In this document: positions 51,427 through 59,301 of the stretch, piece after piece
How positions within the stretch are numbered: position 1 is the stretch's first letter
Layout of the letters: each line of letters begins with the position of its first letter
Assembly (NCBI GenBank): GCA_020845495.1
Contig: JADLFM010000166.1
Span: 62,001-126,000, forward strand
DNA length: 64,000 nt
Direction of reading: 5' to 3'
DNA from: Chloroflexota bacterium
GTDB lineage: Bacteria; Chloroflexota; UBA6077; JACCZL01
Position numbers and translations under genes: made by a program
The notes under the pieces: model-generated
Told to the model about the DNA's origin: nothing
What the model saw: only the letters and a program-made list of their open reading frames with translations
Database searches by the model: none

Positions 51427-51737
51427 GTCGTCCTCCGCTCCGGCTCCAACCGGACGCCCGATGATAGCAGGGCGCACAGTGGCAGGCACTCGGCGGTCAT
51501 CAGGTACGACTGGAGCGTGAGCCAGGCATCCCATCCGGGCAGCAGGCGCTCGTGCCGCTCCAACCGCAACGGGGCATCCATCGGAGGGCGCTCGTATACT
51601 GAGGATATGTCTCTCGCACTCGCGATCGGGGTCTTGTGGCGTCGTGAGTCGTGCTGCCGAGCCGCATGGCGCGTCCAGCGACCGTCGCTCAGGGCCACCA
51701 GCGCGCCGACACTGCTGACCGGTCGAGGGCGGCACCA
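51427..51737. other. Intergenic region before the Rieske operon
   Basis: A TATACT hexamer (51595-51600) may be the -10 for the downstream operon; no good -35 was found. A short frame from ATG 51607 (44 codons) ends with a TGA overlapping the Rieske GTG (GTGA). It could be a leader peptide, but its composition is not protein-like and its ribosome-binding site is too close. I do not call it. Confidence 0.35.
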
Positions 51738-52058
51738 GTGACGCCGCGAACGCGCTACGTGCGGGTTGCGGCGCGCCACGAGATCCCGCCTGATACGATG
51801 CGGGTGTTTGAGGTCGACGGATTCCGGATCGTCGTGGTCAACAGTGCTGGCGAGTTGTATGCGCTCGATAATCAGTGCCCGCACCTGGGCGGCCCGCTCG
51901 ACCGTGGCACCTGCGACGACGGCATCATCACCTGCCCCTGGCATGGCTGGCGCTTCAACGTCCGGACCGGGCGAGCGGTCTGGCCGGCAGGGGTCTGGGG
52001 CGCGGCCCGGTTTCCGCTCAAGGTCGAAGACGACGAGGTGTACGTGCGTGTCAGCTAG
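51738..52058 (+). CDS. Rieske [2Fe-2S] ferredoxin-like protein
   Basis: A 106-residue single-domain Rieske protein. The cluster ligands are clear: CPHLGGPLDRG (Cys-x-His) and ITCPWHGWRFNV (Cys-x2-His), with the usual 17-20 residue spacing. The flanking VFEVDGFRIVVVNSAGELYALDNQ is typical. Such ferredoxins pass electrons to oxygenases or act as small subunits. No oxygenase is adjacent, so the partner is unknown. GTG 51738 was chosen since the upstream part of the open frame is Arg/Ala-rich and atypical. The downstream NUDIX gene overlaps its 3' end. Confidence 0.9.
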   Translation: MTPRTRYVRVAARHEIPPDTMRVFEVDGFRIVVVNSAGELYALDNQCPHLGGPLDRGTCDDGIITCPWHGWRFNVRTGRAVWPAGVWGAARFPLKVEDDEVYVRVS

Positions 52059-52881
52059 CGACGCGTCCCGGAGTGTGGTGACGCCGGTTGTCGAGCCACG
52101 GCCGGCGGCGACGGTCATCCTGGTGCGCCCAGGTGAGGCGGCTGGGATCGACGTCTTCATGGTCCGGCGCGACCCTCGCAGCCGCTTCGCCGCCGACGTC
52201 TTCGTGTTCCCGGGCGGCGCCGTCCAGCCCGACGACTTCGATGCTCGGTACGCTCGCCTGGCGCCGCAGGTGCGGCCTGATGAGGCGTACCGCCGGCTTG
52301 CGGATCGGGGCGCCGAGTCGCCGGTCGATGCCGGCCAGGCGCACGCGCTCCACGTCGCGGCCATACGCGAGACCTTCGAGGAGGCGGGCGTGCTTCTCGC
52401 AAGCGACTCCGCCGGGCGCATCCTTGGCGAACTCTCACCGGGTCGTGTAGCGCAACTATCCGAGGCCCGGGCGGCGGTCCAGCGGCGCGACCTGTCGTTT
52501 GCGGATCTTGCCGAGCGCGAGCGACTGCTGCTCGCACCCGAGCGGATGACCTTCTTCTCGCACTGGGTGACCCCGCCAAGCTCGCCGCGCCGCTTCGACA
52601 CCCGGTTCTTCGTCGCGCTTCTGCCGCGCGGGCAAGCGGCGTCGCACTGCGGTATCGAGACCGTCGATGGCGTCTGGATCGCGCCTGCCGACGCGCTCGA
52701 ACGCTACGAGCGCGGTGATTTTCGTCTGATGATCGTCCAGGTCGAACACTTGCGGGTCTTGGCGAAGCTGACGTCGGTGGAGGAAGCGCTCACACTCGCC
52801 CGCGACAAGCCAATCCGCACCGTCCGTCTGCACCGTGGAGACGTAGGTTGGCAAGCGGCCGATGACGGAGGCGCATGGTGA
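52048..52881 (+). CDS. NUDIX hydrolase
   Basis: About 277 residues. NUDIX fold with VFVFPGGAVQPDDFD at the start of the box, an insertion of about 40 residues, then HALHVAAIRETFEEAGVLLAS, giving the R-E-x2-E-E-x-G core that binds metal. The long insertion and overall size resemble the NUDT19-like group, which hydrolyses CoA derivatives, but substrate choice is not certain. GTG 52048 overlaps the Rieske stop; GTG 52075 or 52078 are alternatives with a GGAG nearby. Its stop lies inside the start of the downstream metallo-hydrolase. The set Rieske-NUDIX-MBL appears to be one operon. Confidence 0.87.
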   Translation: MSASDASRSVVTPVVEPRPAATVILVRPGEAAGIDVFMVRRDPRSRFAADVFVFPGGAVQPDDFDARYARLAPQVRPDEAYRRLADRGAESPVDAGQAHALHVAAIRETFEEAGVLLASDSAGRILGELSPGRVAQLSEARAAVQRRDLSFADLAERERLLLAPERMTFFSHWVTPPSSPRRFDTRFFVALLPRGQAASHCGIETVDGVWIAPADALERYERGDFRLMIVQVEHLRVLAKLTSVEEALTLARDKPIRTVRLHRGDVGWQAADDGGAW

Positions 52882-53720
52882 TAGCACGATCGAACATCGA
52901 CGTTCCAGATGCGACGACGCCGGTGGTGCGGCTCAGCCCGCTGGTGACGCGGGTGCTGGCGCCGAACCCATCGAAGATGACGCTGACCGGCACCAACAGC
53001 TACCTGATCGGACATGACGAGGTGGCGGTGATCGATCCGGGGCCAGACCTTCCCGAGCATGTCGAGCGGCTCGCTTCACTGCTCCGGCAGGCTGGACGGC
53101 CCGCCGTCGCGCTGGTCACACACCACCACGACGACCATCTGCCCGCGGCCCGGCGTCTGCGCGAGCGTCTGGGCATCCCGATCGCCGGGCACGTCAACCT
53201 GCCGAGCGTCGACCGGCCGCTTGGAGACGGCGAGGCGGTCTGGCTCGCCGGCGCAACGCTCGTGGCGCTCCACACGCCCGGGCATACCCCCGATCACGTC
53301 TGCTACATCCTGGAAGAGGAGCACGCCGCATTTACCGGCGACCTCGTCGCCGGTACGGGCACCGTCGTCGTCGGAGACGCGCCGGGCGCCCTGGCAGACT
53401 ACCTACAGTCGCTCGAGGTGGTCGCACGTCGGGAGCCGGACCTGTTGTACCCGGGGCATGGACCGGTCGTCCGGGATCCACAGGCGCGTCTATCCGAGTA
53501 CCGCGAGCACCGCCTCTTGCGCGAGCGGCAGGTCATCGGCGTCCTTGGGGCAGGGCCAGCTACCATTGCCGAAATCGTGGCCAGCATCTATGTGGACGTT
53601 CGGCCCGAGCTCCACATGGCAGCGGGTCGAAACGTCCGCTCGCATCTGTATAAGCTTGAAGCGGAGGGACGCGCCGCCCAGCACGACAACCGGTGGTCCC
53701 TCGTGGAACTGGTGACCTGA
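52875..53720 (+). CDS. Metallo-beta-lactamase-fold hydrolase (LACTB2/glyoxalase II-like)
   Basis: A 281-residue binuclear-metal hydrolase. Metal motif: VTHHHDDHLPAARRL (HxHxDH variant, here HHHDDH), then LHTPGHTPDHVCYIL (His), AAFTGDLVAGTGTVV (Asp) and LLYPGHGPVV (His). The C-terminal part (about 215-281) has a winged-helix-like domain as in LACTB2 proteins (TIAEIVASIYVDV...NVRSHLYKLEAEGRAAQ). LACTB2 relatives are hydrolases or ribonucleases. ATG 52875 overlaps the NUDIX stop by seven bases, and a small membrane protein follows at once. Confidence 0.9.
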   Translation: MVIARSNIDVPDATTPVVRLSPLVTRVLAPNPSKMTLTGTNSYLIGHDEVAVIDPGPDLPEHVERLASLLRQAGRPAVALVTHHHDDHLPAARRLRERLGIPIAGHVNLPSVDRPLGDGEAVWLAGATLVALHTPGHTPDHVCYILEEEHAAFTGDLVAGTGTVVVGDAPGALADYLQSLEVVARREPDLLYPGHGPVVRDPQARLSEYREHRLLRERQVIGVLGAGPATIAEIVASIYVDVRPELHMAAGRNVRSHLYKLEAEGRAAQHDNRWSLVELVT

Positions 53721-53721
53721 T

Positions 53722-53937
53722 ATGGATGTCCTGGCGAGTCTGCCAGTCCTGACAGCCCTCCTGCATGAGGGCGGTTGGGATGAGGCGCTGATGGTTGGCG
53801 TCGGCCTGGTGATCGCGTACTTCATCATCGTATGGACGGGGAGACGGTCGCGCGACGTGGACGACGACGAGCAGGATGAGGATGTGCTGCCCGGTACGCC
53901 TGAGTCGCCCGACCAGGCCGCCGAGCGTCCGCGCTGA
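53722..53937 (+). CDS. Small membrane protein, last gene of the Rieske-NUDIX-MBL operon
   Basis: A 71-residue protein. The N-terminal half contains one hydrophobic helix (about residues 21-38, EALMVGVGLVIAYFIIVW). A short basic turn (TGRRSRD) follows, then an acidic tail (DDDEQDEDVLPG). The basic-after-helix pattern suggests a cytoplasmic C-terminus. It starts one base after the stop of the metallo-hydrolase, so co-translation is likely. No family was recognised. Confidence 0.65.
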   Translation: MDVLASLPVLTALLHEGGWDEALMVGVGLVIAYFIIVWTGRRSRDVDDDEQDEDVLPGTPESPDQAAERPR

Positions 53938-54064
53938 CATGCCGGCCAGTGGAAGGTGCCGTCCAACAGCCGAGCGAGGCCGCGCCAACGGGCACGTGCA
54001 CCGAGCGCGTCCCAGATACGCCTGCCCGATGTGCGCGGGGAGGCTGAAGCGGTCGGGCGTTCGT

Positions 54065-54070
54065 TACAAT
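54065..54070 (+). promoter_or_regulatory. Possible -10 of the tRNA-Leu gene
   Basis: TACAAT lies 9 bp before the tRNA 5' end, the right distance for a transcription start just upstream. The -35 region (about 54042-54047) does not match consensus. Confidence 0.35.
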
Positions 54071-54079
54071 ACGCCGCAG

Positions 54080-54162
54080 GCCGAAGTGGCGGAACGGCAG
54101 ACGCGACGGTCTCAAAAACCGTTGAGGGCAACCTCGTGGGGGTTCGAGTCCCCCCTTCGGCA
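54080..54162 (+). tRNA. tRNA-Leu (anticodon CAA)
   Basis: A cloverleaf can be drawn by hand. The acceptor stem is GCCGAAG (54080-54086) with CTTCGGC (54155-54161), discriminator A. The anticodon stem ACGGT/ACCGT closes loop CTCAAAA, giving anticodon CAA, which reads UUG. A long variable arm (TGAGGGCAACCTCG), as in class II tRNAs, and a T arm GGGGG-TTCGAGT-CCCCC follow. The 3' CCA is not encoded. Confidence 0.96.
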
Positions 54163-54333
54163 CCCATGCAGCCTGGTCTCTCAAAATCCTTTCGCAAGGC
54201 GTGGAGTCGTGGGCCATACGCATGGCTTCGGTGGCCCGGCCACGAATTCGACCCTCGTACCGAAGCAGCAGGTGGCACGGGACTGGCGTTGCGTGATCTC
54301 AATGAGTGACGCGGGCGCAGGGAGCGGCCAGCC

Positions 54334-54738
54334 GTGACCCAGCCGGACGCACAGGCCGAAGCAGCGGCGCGAAAGACGGTCCTCGTCGTCGAGGACGACC
54401 GGGCCGTCAGTGAGCTACTGATCACGCTTCTCGAAGATCGTGGGTATCGAGCCATACCCGCGCACGACGGGCGGAAGGCGATCGAGCTTGCCCGCAAGAT
54501 CCGGCCCCACCTGATCACGCTCGATCTCGCCTTACCGGGCACCGATGGTCACCAGGTACTGGAGCGCCTCAAGGACGACAGCACCACCCGCGACATCCCG
54601 ATTGTCGTGGTCTCGGCCTTTACCCAGATCCTCCCGGCCGGCGACCGCAAGAAGGTCGCCTACTTGCTCGGAAAGCCGTTCGACGTGACCGAGGTGCTGG
54701 AGATCGTTCAGGCGACGGTCGGCAACCCGTACCTCTGA
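54334..54738 (+). CDS. Stand-alone response-regulator receiver protein
   Basis: A 134-residue CheY-like receiver without output domain. Acidic pocket VLVVEDDRAVSELL, phospho-acceptor Asp in LITLDLALPGTDGHQVLERL, switch residue region PIVVVSAFTQ, and the conserved Lys in YLLGKPFDVTEVLEIV. It presumably relays phosphate to or modulates another protein; no histidine kinase is nearby. It starts with GTG, with GGGAG 9 nt upstream. The first 14 residues are a polar extension. Confidence 0.93.
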   Translation: MTQPDAQAEAAARKTVLVVEDDRAVSELLITLLEDRGYRAIPAHDGRKAIELARKIRPHLITLDLALPGTDGHQVLERLKDDSTTRDIPIVVVSAFTQILPAGDRKKVAYLLGKPFDVTEVLEIVQATVGNPYL

Positions 54739-54829
54739 CCCGGCCTCAAGGACCAGCGCCCTTCGCTCAGCTCTCCTGGGGCTCGGTTACGAGGCGGGGC
54801 GGCGGCCGGGCGGGGCGGCACGGACGAGG

Positions 54830-55930
54830 CTACGACGCCTGCTGCGCCTCGAAGTAGTCGAAGATTGTGCGCGACAGATCCCGGATGTACGCGGGCGATC
54901 CCTGTGGGTTGACATCCTCGGTCATGATGACGACCACGTACTGATAGCGGGGGGTCAGCACGATGCCGGCTTCGTGGCGGGCACCGGGGATCTCGCCCCA
55001 TTTGTGCGCGACCTTCACCCACCAGGGCAGTCCCTCGCCGATCAGATCGCTCTTCTGCTTCTCACTCATCAGGTGGAGGGCCTCGTCCGAGCCGCTCGCG
55101 TCGACAAGCTGCCCGCTCGCGATGGTGTCCATCAGCCGTCCCATGTCGGCTGGGGACGTCGTGTACGGACCGAGGCCATCGTATGCGCCGTTCGCTCGGT
55201 AATCGAGGACGTGTGTCGAGGGGAGCCCCAGGTTGAGCATCGTCTGATTGACGTTCACGAGCCCGACCAGGTCGCCAAGCATCATCGCGGCAATGTTGTC
55301 GCTCTCGGCAATCATGAGCCGCAGGAGCTCCTTGACGGGCAGGCTATCGCCCACTCGGCCCTGGAGCACGCCGGAGCCAGGTACCCAGTGTTCCCTGGTA
55401 ACCGTCAACTGCCGGTCGGGATTGATGTAGCCGAGCCGAATCTGGCGGATGACCTCGGCCATGATTGGCAGCTTGTACAGGCTCGCCGCCGCGAACACTC
55501 GATCCGCGTTCACGCTGGCCTGTGCCCCTGTCGTCAGGTTTTTGACATACAACCCTACCACGCCGTTCGCCGGTGCCTGCCGCTGGAGCAGATCGGCGAG
55601 CGCCGTGTCGCGGTACGGCCCACTCGGCCGCGCCTCGGCCGGTACGGCCCCGGCATCGGCGACAGCAGCGGTCGTCGTTCCCGCAACCTGGGCGGGCGGC
55701 GCCTCGGCAACCGTCTCGGTGAGCTTCCAGGCCGCCACGCCGATGAAGGCCCCCACCAGCACGTACGCGGTCAACGCCATCACCAGCGAACGACGCGCGA
55801 GGGGCGTTCGGGTGCGCGGTCGTCCAGCACGCGCGCGCGTCGTCACCTGGCTCATCCCGCTCGCTCGGCCGGATCGCTGGCCAAACGAGCGCGGCCTGAT
55901 CGGTCGGTGGCGGGCAATGCTGTGCGACAC
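54830..55930 (-). CDS. Class A beta-lactamase-like serine hydrolase, membrane-anchored
   Basis: A 366-residue protein. The basic N-terminus is followed by one membrane helix (about residues 48-67, LVMALTAYVLVGAFIGVAAW), so the catalytic domain is extracytoplasmic. Penicillin-binding/beta-lactamase motifs: SxxK in AAASLYKLPIMAEV, SDN in AESDNIAAMMLGDL, and the third motif region VAHKWGEIPGARHEAGIV, where the usual KTG reads KWG. GTG 55930 has GGAGA 5 nt upstream; ATG 55855 is an alternative. Whether it hydrolyses beta-lactams or acts on peptidoglycan is open; the altered third motif argues against an efficient lactamase. Confidence 0.85.
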   Translation of the reverse strand: MSHSIARHRPIRPRSFGQRSGRASGMSQVTTRARAGRPRTRTPLARRSLVMALTAYVLVGAFIGVAAWKLTETVAEAPPAQVAGTTTAAVADAGAVPAEARPSGPYRDTALADLLQRQAPANGVVGLYVKNLTTGAQASVNADRVFAAASLYKLPIMAEVIRQIRLGYINPDRQLTVTREHWVPGSGVLQGRVGDSLPVKELLRLMIAESDNIAAMMLGDLVGLVNVNQTMLNLGLPSTHVLDYRANGAYDGLGPYTTSPADMGRLMDTIASGQLVDASGSDEALHLMSEKQKSDLIGEGLPWWVKVAHKWGEIPGARHEAGIVLTPRYQYVVVIMTEDVNPQGSPAYIRDLSRTIFDYFEAQQAS

Positions 55931-56385
55931 GACATCTCCACGGCGTCATGCGCCGCGAGCAGCCCGAGTCAGCAGGCAGCGAGGGCACGGCGCAAGGTCT
56001 GATCCTGCCGGAGCGAGTATACCCGCGAGCTCCTGGACACTCACGTTACGATGCCGCCACATGGCCGCTACAGTCCGGCGACGAGGGCACGATGTCAGCG
56101 CAGACTCGGCCGGTTTGGGAAGAGCTCACACCGCCGGCCTCTCTGTCCTCTGGGGCGGTCACGTTACCGCACCGTCAAAGCACGGTGAACACACCGGCAG
56201 GCCACGATCGGGCCGACGAGTGGCTGGGCGGCATGGCCACCTGCGCCGGCTGATAGACACCCCGTTCGTCGGGCTGTCGGGAGCCGGGTGGTATAGCCGC
56301 GTCTCGTCCGCCTCCATCAGGCCCTCGGGTGGAGGAGGTGTCGGCGGTCGACCCGAGCAGGGCCGATGCGTCGGCGGGCCTGGCG
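55931..56385. other. Intergenic region, one doubtful micro-ORF
   Basis: 455 bp between the beta-lactamase-like and LysM genes. A plus-strand frame from ATG 56092 (53 codons, beginning MSAQTRPVWEELTPP) has GAGGG 4 nt before it and a TACGAT hexamer at 56047-56052. It has no recognisable similarity and may be chance. No strong terminator was seen. Confidence 0.3.
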
Positions 56386-57003
56386 TTAGGGGATGATGAG
56401 TTTCTGGCCGACGCTCAGCGAGTTCCGGTTTTCGAGATTATTGATCGAGGCGAGTGCCTCGATCGTCGTTCCATAGCGTCGCGCGATCTTGGCAAGGGTG
56501 TCACCCGGCGCGACCGTGTAGTTCGGTTCGAGCACCCGAATCTCGGTGGTAATGGCGCCCTGGCCCGTAGGAACGGGGGTCGCGGGGGGGGCCGTTGGTG
56601 CAGCGACGGTACTGGACGGGGCGGTAGACAGCGCGGCAGGCGACGCCGGCGGGTGGGTTACAGCGGCTGACGCGCCCTCAGCAGGCAGGTCGGCCACGGC
56701 ACGACTGGCGTCGGCAAGTATCCTCCCGACCACGATGCCAAGGGCCATCACGATGCTGATGACGATGAAGACGCCGAGGATGACGCGGTAGCTCCAGGAC
56801 GTCTTGGGGCGGTACTCGGGCGAGGGCGGCTCGTCGGGTCGCGCCGCCCGAGGGATGGGACGGTCGCGTGGCGTCCATGGCTCTGGCCGCGTCGCTCGGT
56901 TCAAGAGCGAGGGCTGACGGCCCCGACTGTCACCTAGTGGTACGACGCTCGGGCGGCCGTCCTCGTCTTCAAATTCCTCGTCGACGATCCGATACGATCG
57001 CAT
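56386..57003 (-). CDS. LysM-domain membrane protein
   Basis: A 205-residue protein. A cytoplasmic polar N-terminus of about 70 residues is rich in Arg, Pro, Asp and Glu. One membrane helix follows (about 72-93, VILGVFIVISIVMALGIVVG), then an Ala/Pro/Thr-rich spacer. The single C-terminal LysM domain reads YTVAPGDTLAKIARRYGTTIEALASINNLENRNSLSVGQKLIIP. LysM binds N-acetylglucosamine-containing polymers, so the domain should face the envelope. GAGGAG lies close to ATG 57003. Confidence 0.9.
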   Translation of the reverse strand: MRSYRIVDEEFEDEDGRPSVVPLGDSRGRQPSLLNRATRPEPWTPRDRPIPRAARPDEPPSPEYRPKTSWSYRVILGVFIVISIVMALGIVVGRILADASRAVADLPAEGASAAVTHPPASPAALSTAPSSTVAAPTAPPATPVPTGQGAITTEIRVLEPNYTVAPGDTLAKIARRYGTTIEALASINNLENRNSLSVGQKLIIP

Positions 57004-57107
57004 CCGCTCCTCGGTCGATAGGGCGATGGCGGGCGGATTGTACCACCAGCCCCGTCGAGCCCGTCAGAGCAGGATGATGCAGCCAGTCACGTACGTCATG
57101 CGCCAGG

Positions 57108-58400
57108 TCAGGGAAGTTCGCCGGACTGACGTGCCGCGCGCAGCCGCGTCAGGGCCGGTCGGTCGGTGCCATCCGGGTTCGCCACGGCCCACCACAACTC
57201 CTCGCGCTCTGGTCCCCAGGTCGGGTCAGGCAACGTCCAGAGGGTCATCACGCCGATCCAGGGCGACCAGTGATCGGCAGCCCACCGATACGAATCGACG
57301 AGGTATTGGGCCTGCTGATCGGGCGTCACTCGGTGCCAGGCGTACGCTTGATGGATCTGGTCGGTGGTCCAGCCGAACTCGAGGAGCCAGACTTGCTTGG
57401 CGGCGTCGCCGTTTGCCTCCATAACCTTGCGAAGATCCTCGACCCGCCGGAACGTGAAGGAACGATGCCCGCCCCAGACGAGATCGGCTGCCGCCTCGTC
57501 GGGGCTGACCTCAGGCGGCGCCTTGAATCCAGGGCCATGCGCTCCCAGCACGTCGAAGTACCTGGCCGCGCCGGCGTCGTACAGCCACTGCAAGTAGACG
57601 TCGTCGGGACGAGCGGTGTCGTCGTTCCAGCCGGTCGGGGAGAGGCCCGCCGAGATGATGGTGATGCCGGGATCGGCGGCCTTGGCGGCCTCGTACGCGA
57701 CCTCGAGGAGCCGGACGTAGTCGCTGGCGGCGGCCTGGTTGATGGGAGCCATGCCCCACTCGCGATTCAGGTTCGGCTCGTTCCAGATCTCCAGGGCGTG
57801 GACGCGCCCGATGGCGGAGCCTTGTCCGTAACGGGTGACGAGCGCGCTGACGAAGCGGCCGAAGTCGGCATAGTCATCCGGCGGGCCGTTGTGCGCCCCA
57901 TCGAGCCGGGCCCAGGTCGGCTGAAAGTCGAGGCGGGCGATGATCTTGACGCCCGCCGCCTGAGAGGCGCGTACGACTCGGTCCGCTTCGGTCCAGGTGA
58001 ACTGGCCACGCACGGGCTCGATGTCGCTCCACTTGAAGAGCGACTTCTGCCAGGTGAAGCCGGCATTGCTCACGGTTGCGAGGTCACGGGCGGTCGTGGC
58101 CGGGTTGCCCCAGACGAAGACGTTCATGCCGTATTCGGGGCTGCGGGCGCGATACGGACCGGTCTGGACGACATTGGTCGAACCGACGGGGACGGGGCTA
58201 CCCGACGGAAGCAGGACACTGGTGCTGGTGCCAGGCGCGTCGGGTGCGGTCGTCGTCTGAGTTGTCGTGGCGCCGGTCGGGGGCACGCCGGCTGGTGGGG
58301 AAGGGGCGGGTGTGGGGGTCTGGGCCGCCACGGACGTTACGAGCAGCGTACTGCTCAGGAGCGCAATGCCGGCGCGACGTGCCAGCGTCTTCAAGACCAT
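57108..58400 (-). CDS. Secreted clan-A (TIM-barrel) glycoside hydrolase
   Basis: A 430-residue exported protein. The signal peptide LARRAGIALLSSTLLVTSVAAQ is followed by a Pro/Thr-rich spacer to about residue 85. The TIM barrel has GFTWQKSLFKWSDIEP, the acid/base segment ALEIWNEPNLNREWG (Glu of NEP), and the probable nucleophile in VWLLEFGWTTDQ. The arrangement resembles GH39/GH5-like enzymes; the substrate is unknown. The ATG at 58400 abuts GGAGG, whereas TTG at 58394 lies 6 nt after it. The true start may be the TTG (two residues shorter). Confidence 0.86.
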   Translation of the reverse strand: MVLKTLARRAGIALLSSTLLVTSVAAQTPTPAPSPPAGVPPTGATTTQTTTAPDAPGTSTSVLLPSGSPVPVGSTNVVQTGPYRARSPEYGMNVFVWGNPATTARDLATVSNAGFTWQKSLFKWSDIEPVRGQFTWTEADRVVRASQAAGVKIIARLDFQPTWARLDGAHNGPPDDYADFGRFVSALVTRYGQGSAIGRVHALEIWNEPNLNREWGMAPINQAAASDYVRLLEVAYEAAKAADPGITIISAGLSPTGWNDDTARPDDVYLQWLYDAGAARYFDVLGAHGPGFKAPPEVSPDEAAADLVWGGHRSFTFRRVEDLRKVMEANGDAAKQVWLLEFGWTTDQIHQAYAWHRVTPDQQAQYLVDSYRWAADHWSPWIGVMTLWTLPDPTWGPEREELWWAVANPDGTDRPALTRLRAARQSGELP

Positions 58401-58611
58401 CCTCCACAGACCGGCGTCGAGCGTCGAAATGCCGACCGACCGAGACGTCCCGCACGTCGGGAGCGGCCAGAGTCACGGTTCGTTCAACTCTACAGAACGG
58501 ACCGGCAGTTCGTCGGTGACGTATCGGCAACGAGTGTAATGGAGGACGATCTCACGTCGTCTCGGTGCCGCGACGGTCGGCGGGCACAACACGGCGCGGG
58601 AGGCGGCGCGG

Positions 58612-59118
58612 TCAGCGGCGGGCTGCTGAGATGGGGAGCTCGCCGGCGTTCGAGCGTGAATCGACGACGGCGGCAGGCGCCTGAACGGCCTGGCCGCAGT
58701 ACGGGCATGCCTTCCAGCGCAGCATCATCGGATGCTCGCAGCGGGCGCAGATTCGCTTGAGGCGAGTCTGACACCAGGGGCAGAAGATAAAGTCCGGATC
58801 GGCGCGCTGCTTACAGACCGGGCAGGCGCTCTGGACCTGAATGCCCTGGAGGAAGGCTTCCTCCTCGAGCGACTCCTCGTAGAGTTGCGCGAGGGTCTTG
58901 GTTGGGCGAAGGATGACGTAAATCAGCAGCCCGGCGAAGCTGAAGACCGTGACGAGCAGCGTCGCAGCGATCTGGAGAAAGATATCGGTGGTTCGGGATC
59001 GGATGTCGCGGAACGTCCACCAGATACTGGCGATCCAGAGGGCCACCAGGTATGCCGTGATGACGGTCAGGCCGATCCGAAGGATCCGCTCAACTTGCGC
59101 GATGATGTCTTCGAGCAT
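58612..59118 (-). CDS. Membrane protein with double zinc ribbon
   Basis: A 168-residue protein. Two hydrophobic helices lie near the N-terminus (about residues 15-33, LTVITAYLVALWIASIWW, and 48-68, IAATLLVTVFSFAGLLIYVIL). The next segment RPTKTLAQLYEESLEEEAFLQ is helical. Two zinc ribbons follow: CPVCKQRADPDFIFCPWC and CARCEHPMMLRWKACPYCG. The ribbons are cytoplasmic by the positive-inside rule and may mediate protein or nucleic-acid contacts. ATG 59118 (MLEDIIAQ) is preferred over upstream starts because it follows a GGAGG and starts the conserved-looking part. Similar proteins are common in Chloroflexota, with unknown function. Confidence 0.8.
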   Translation of the reverse strand: MLEDIIAQVERILRIGLTVITAYLVALWIASIWWTFRDIRSRTTDIFLQIAATLLVTVFSFAGLLIYVILRPTKTLAQLYEESLEEEAFLQGIQVQSACPVCKQRADPDFIFCPWCQTRLKRICARCEHPMMLRWKACPYCGQAVQAPAAVVDSRSNAGELPISAARR

Positions 59119-59301
59119 GTAGGGAGGCCTCCAGCCGCCGGTGCCCAGGTGCACCCTGCGTGCCAGCATCGCCGCGCGAGTATAGCACCCAGGGGTGGAT
59201 CATCTTCACAGAACGTCGTTACAGCGGGCTACCAGTCGCCCGCCATCGACCTTCGCCTCACTGGTGGAGCCCCTCCGGCTCCAGTACGCGCGTAGGCTGG
59301 C

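Noticed and set aside
51607..51741. 44-codon leader peptide overlapping the Rieske start
   Set aside because: The GTGA overlap is tempting, but the only purine-rich site is 2 nt from the ATG and the translation is not protein-like.
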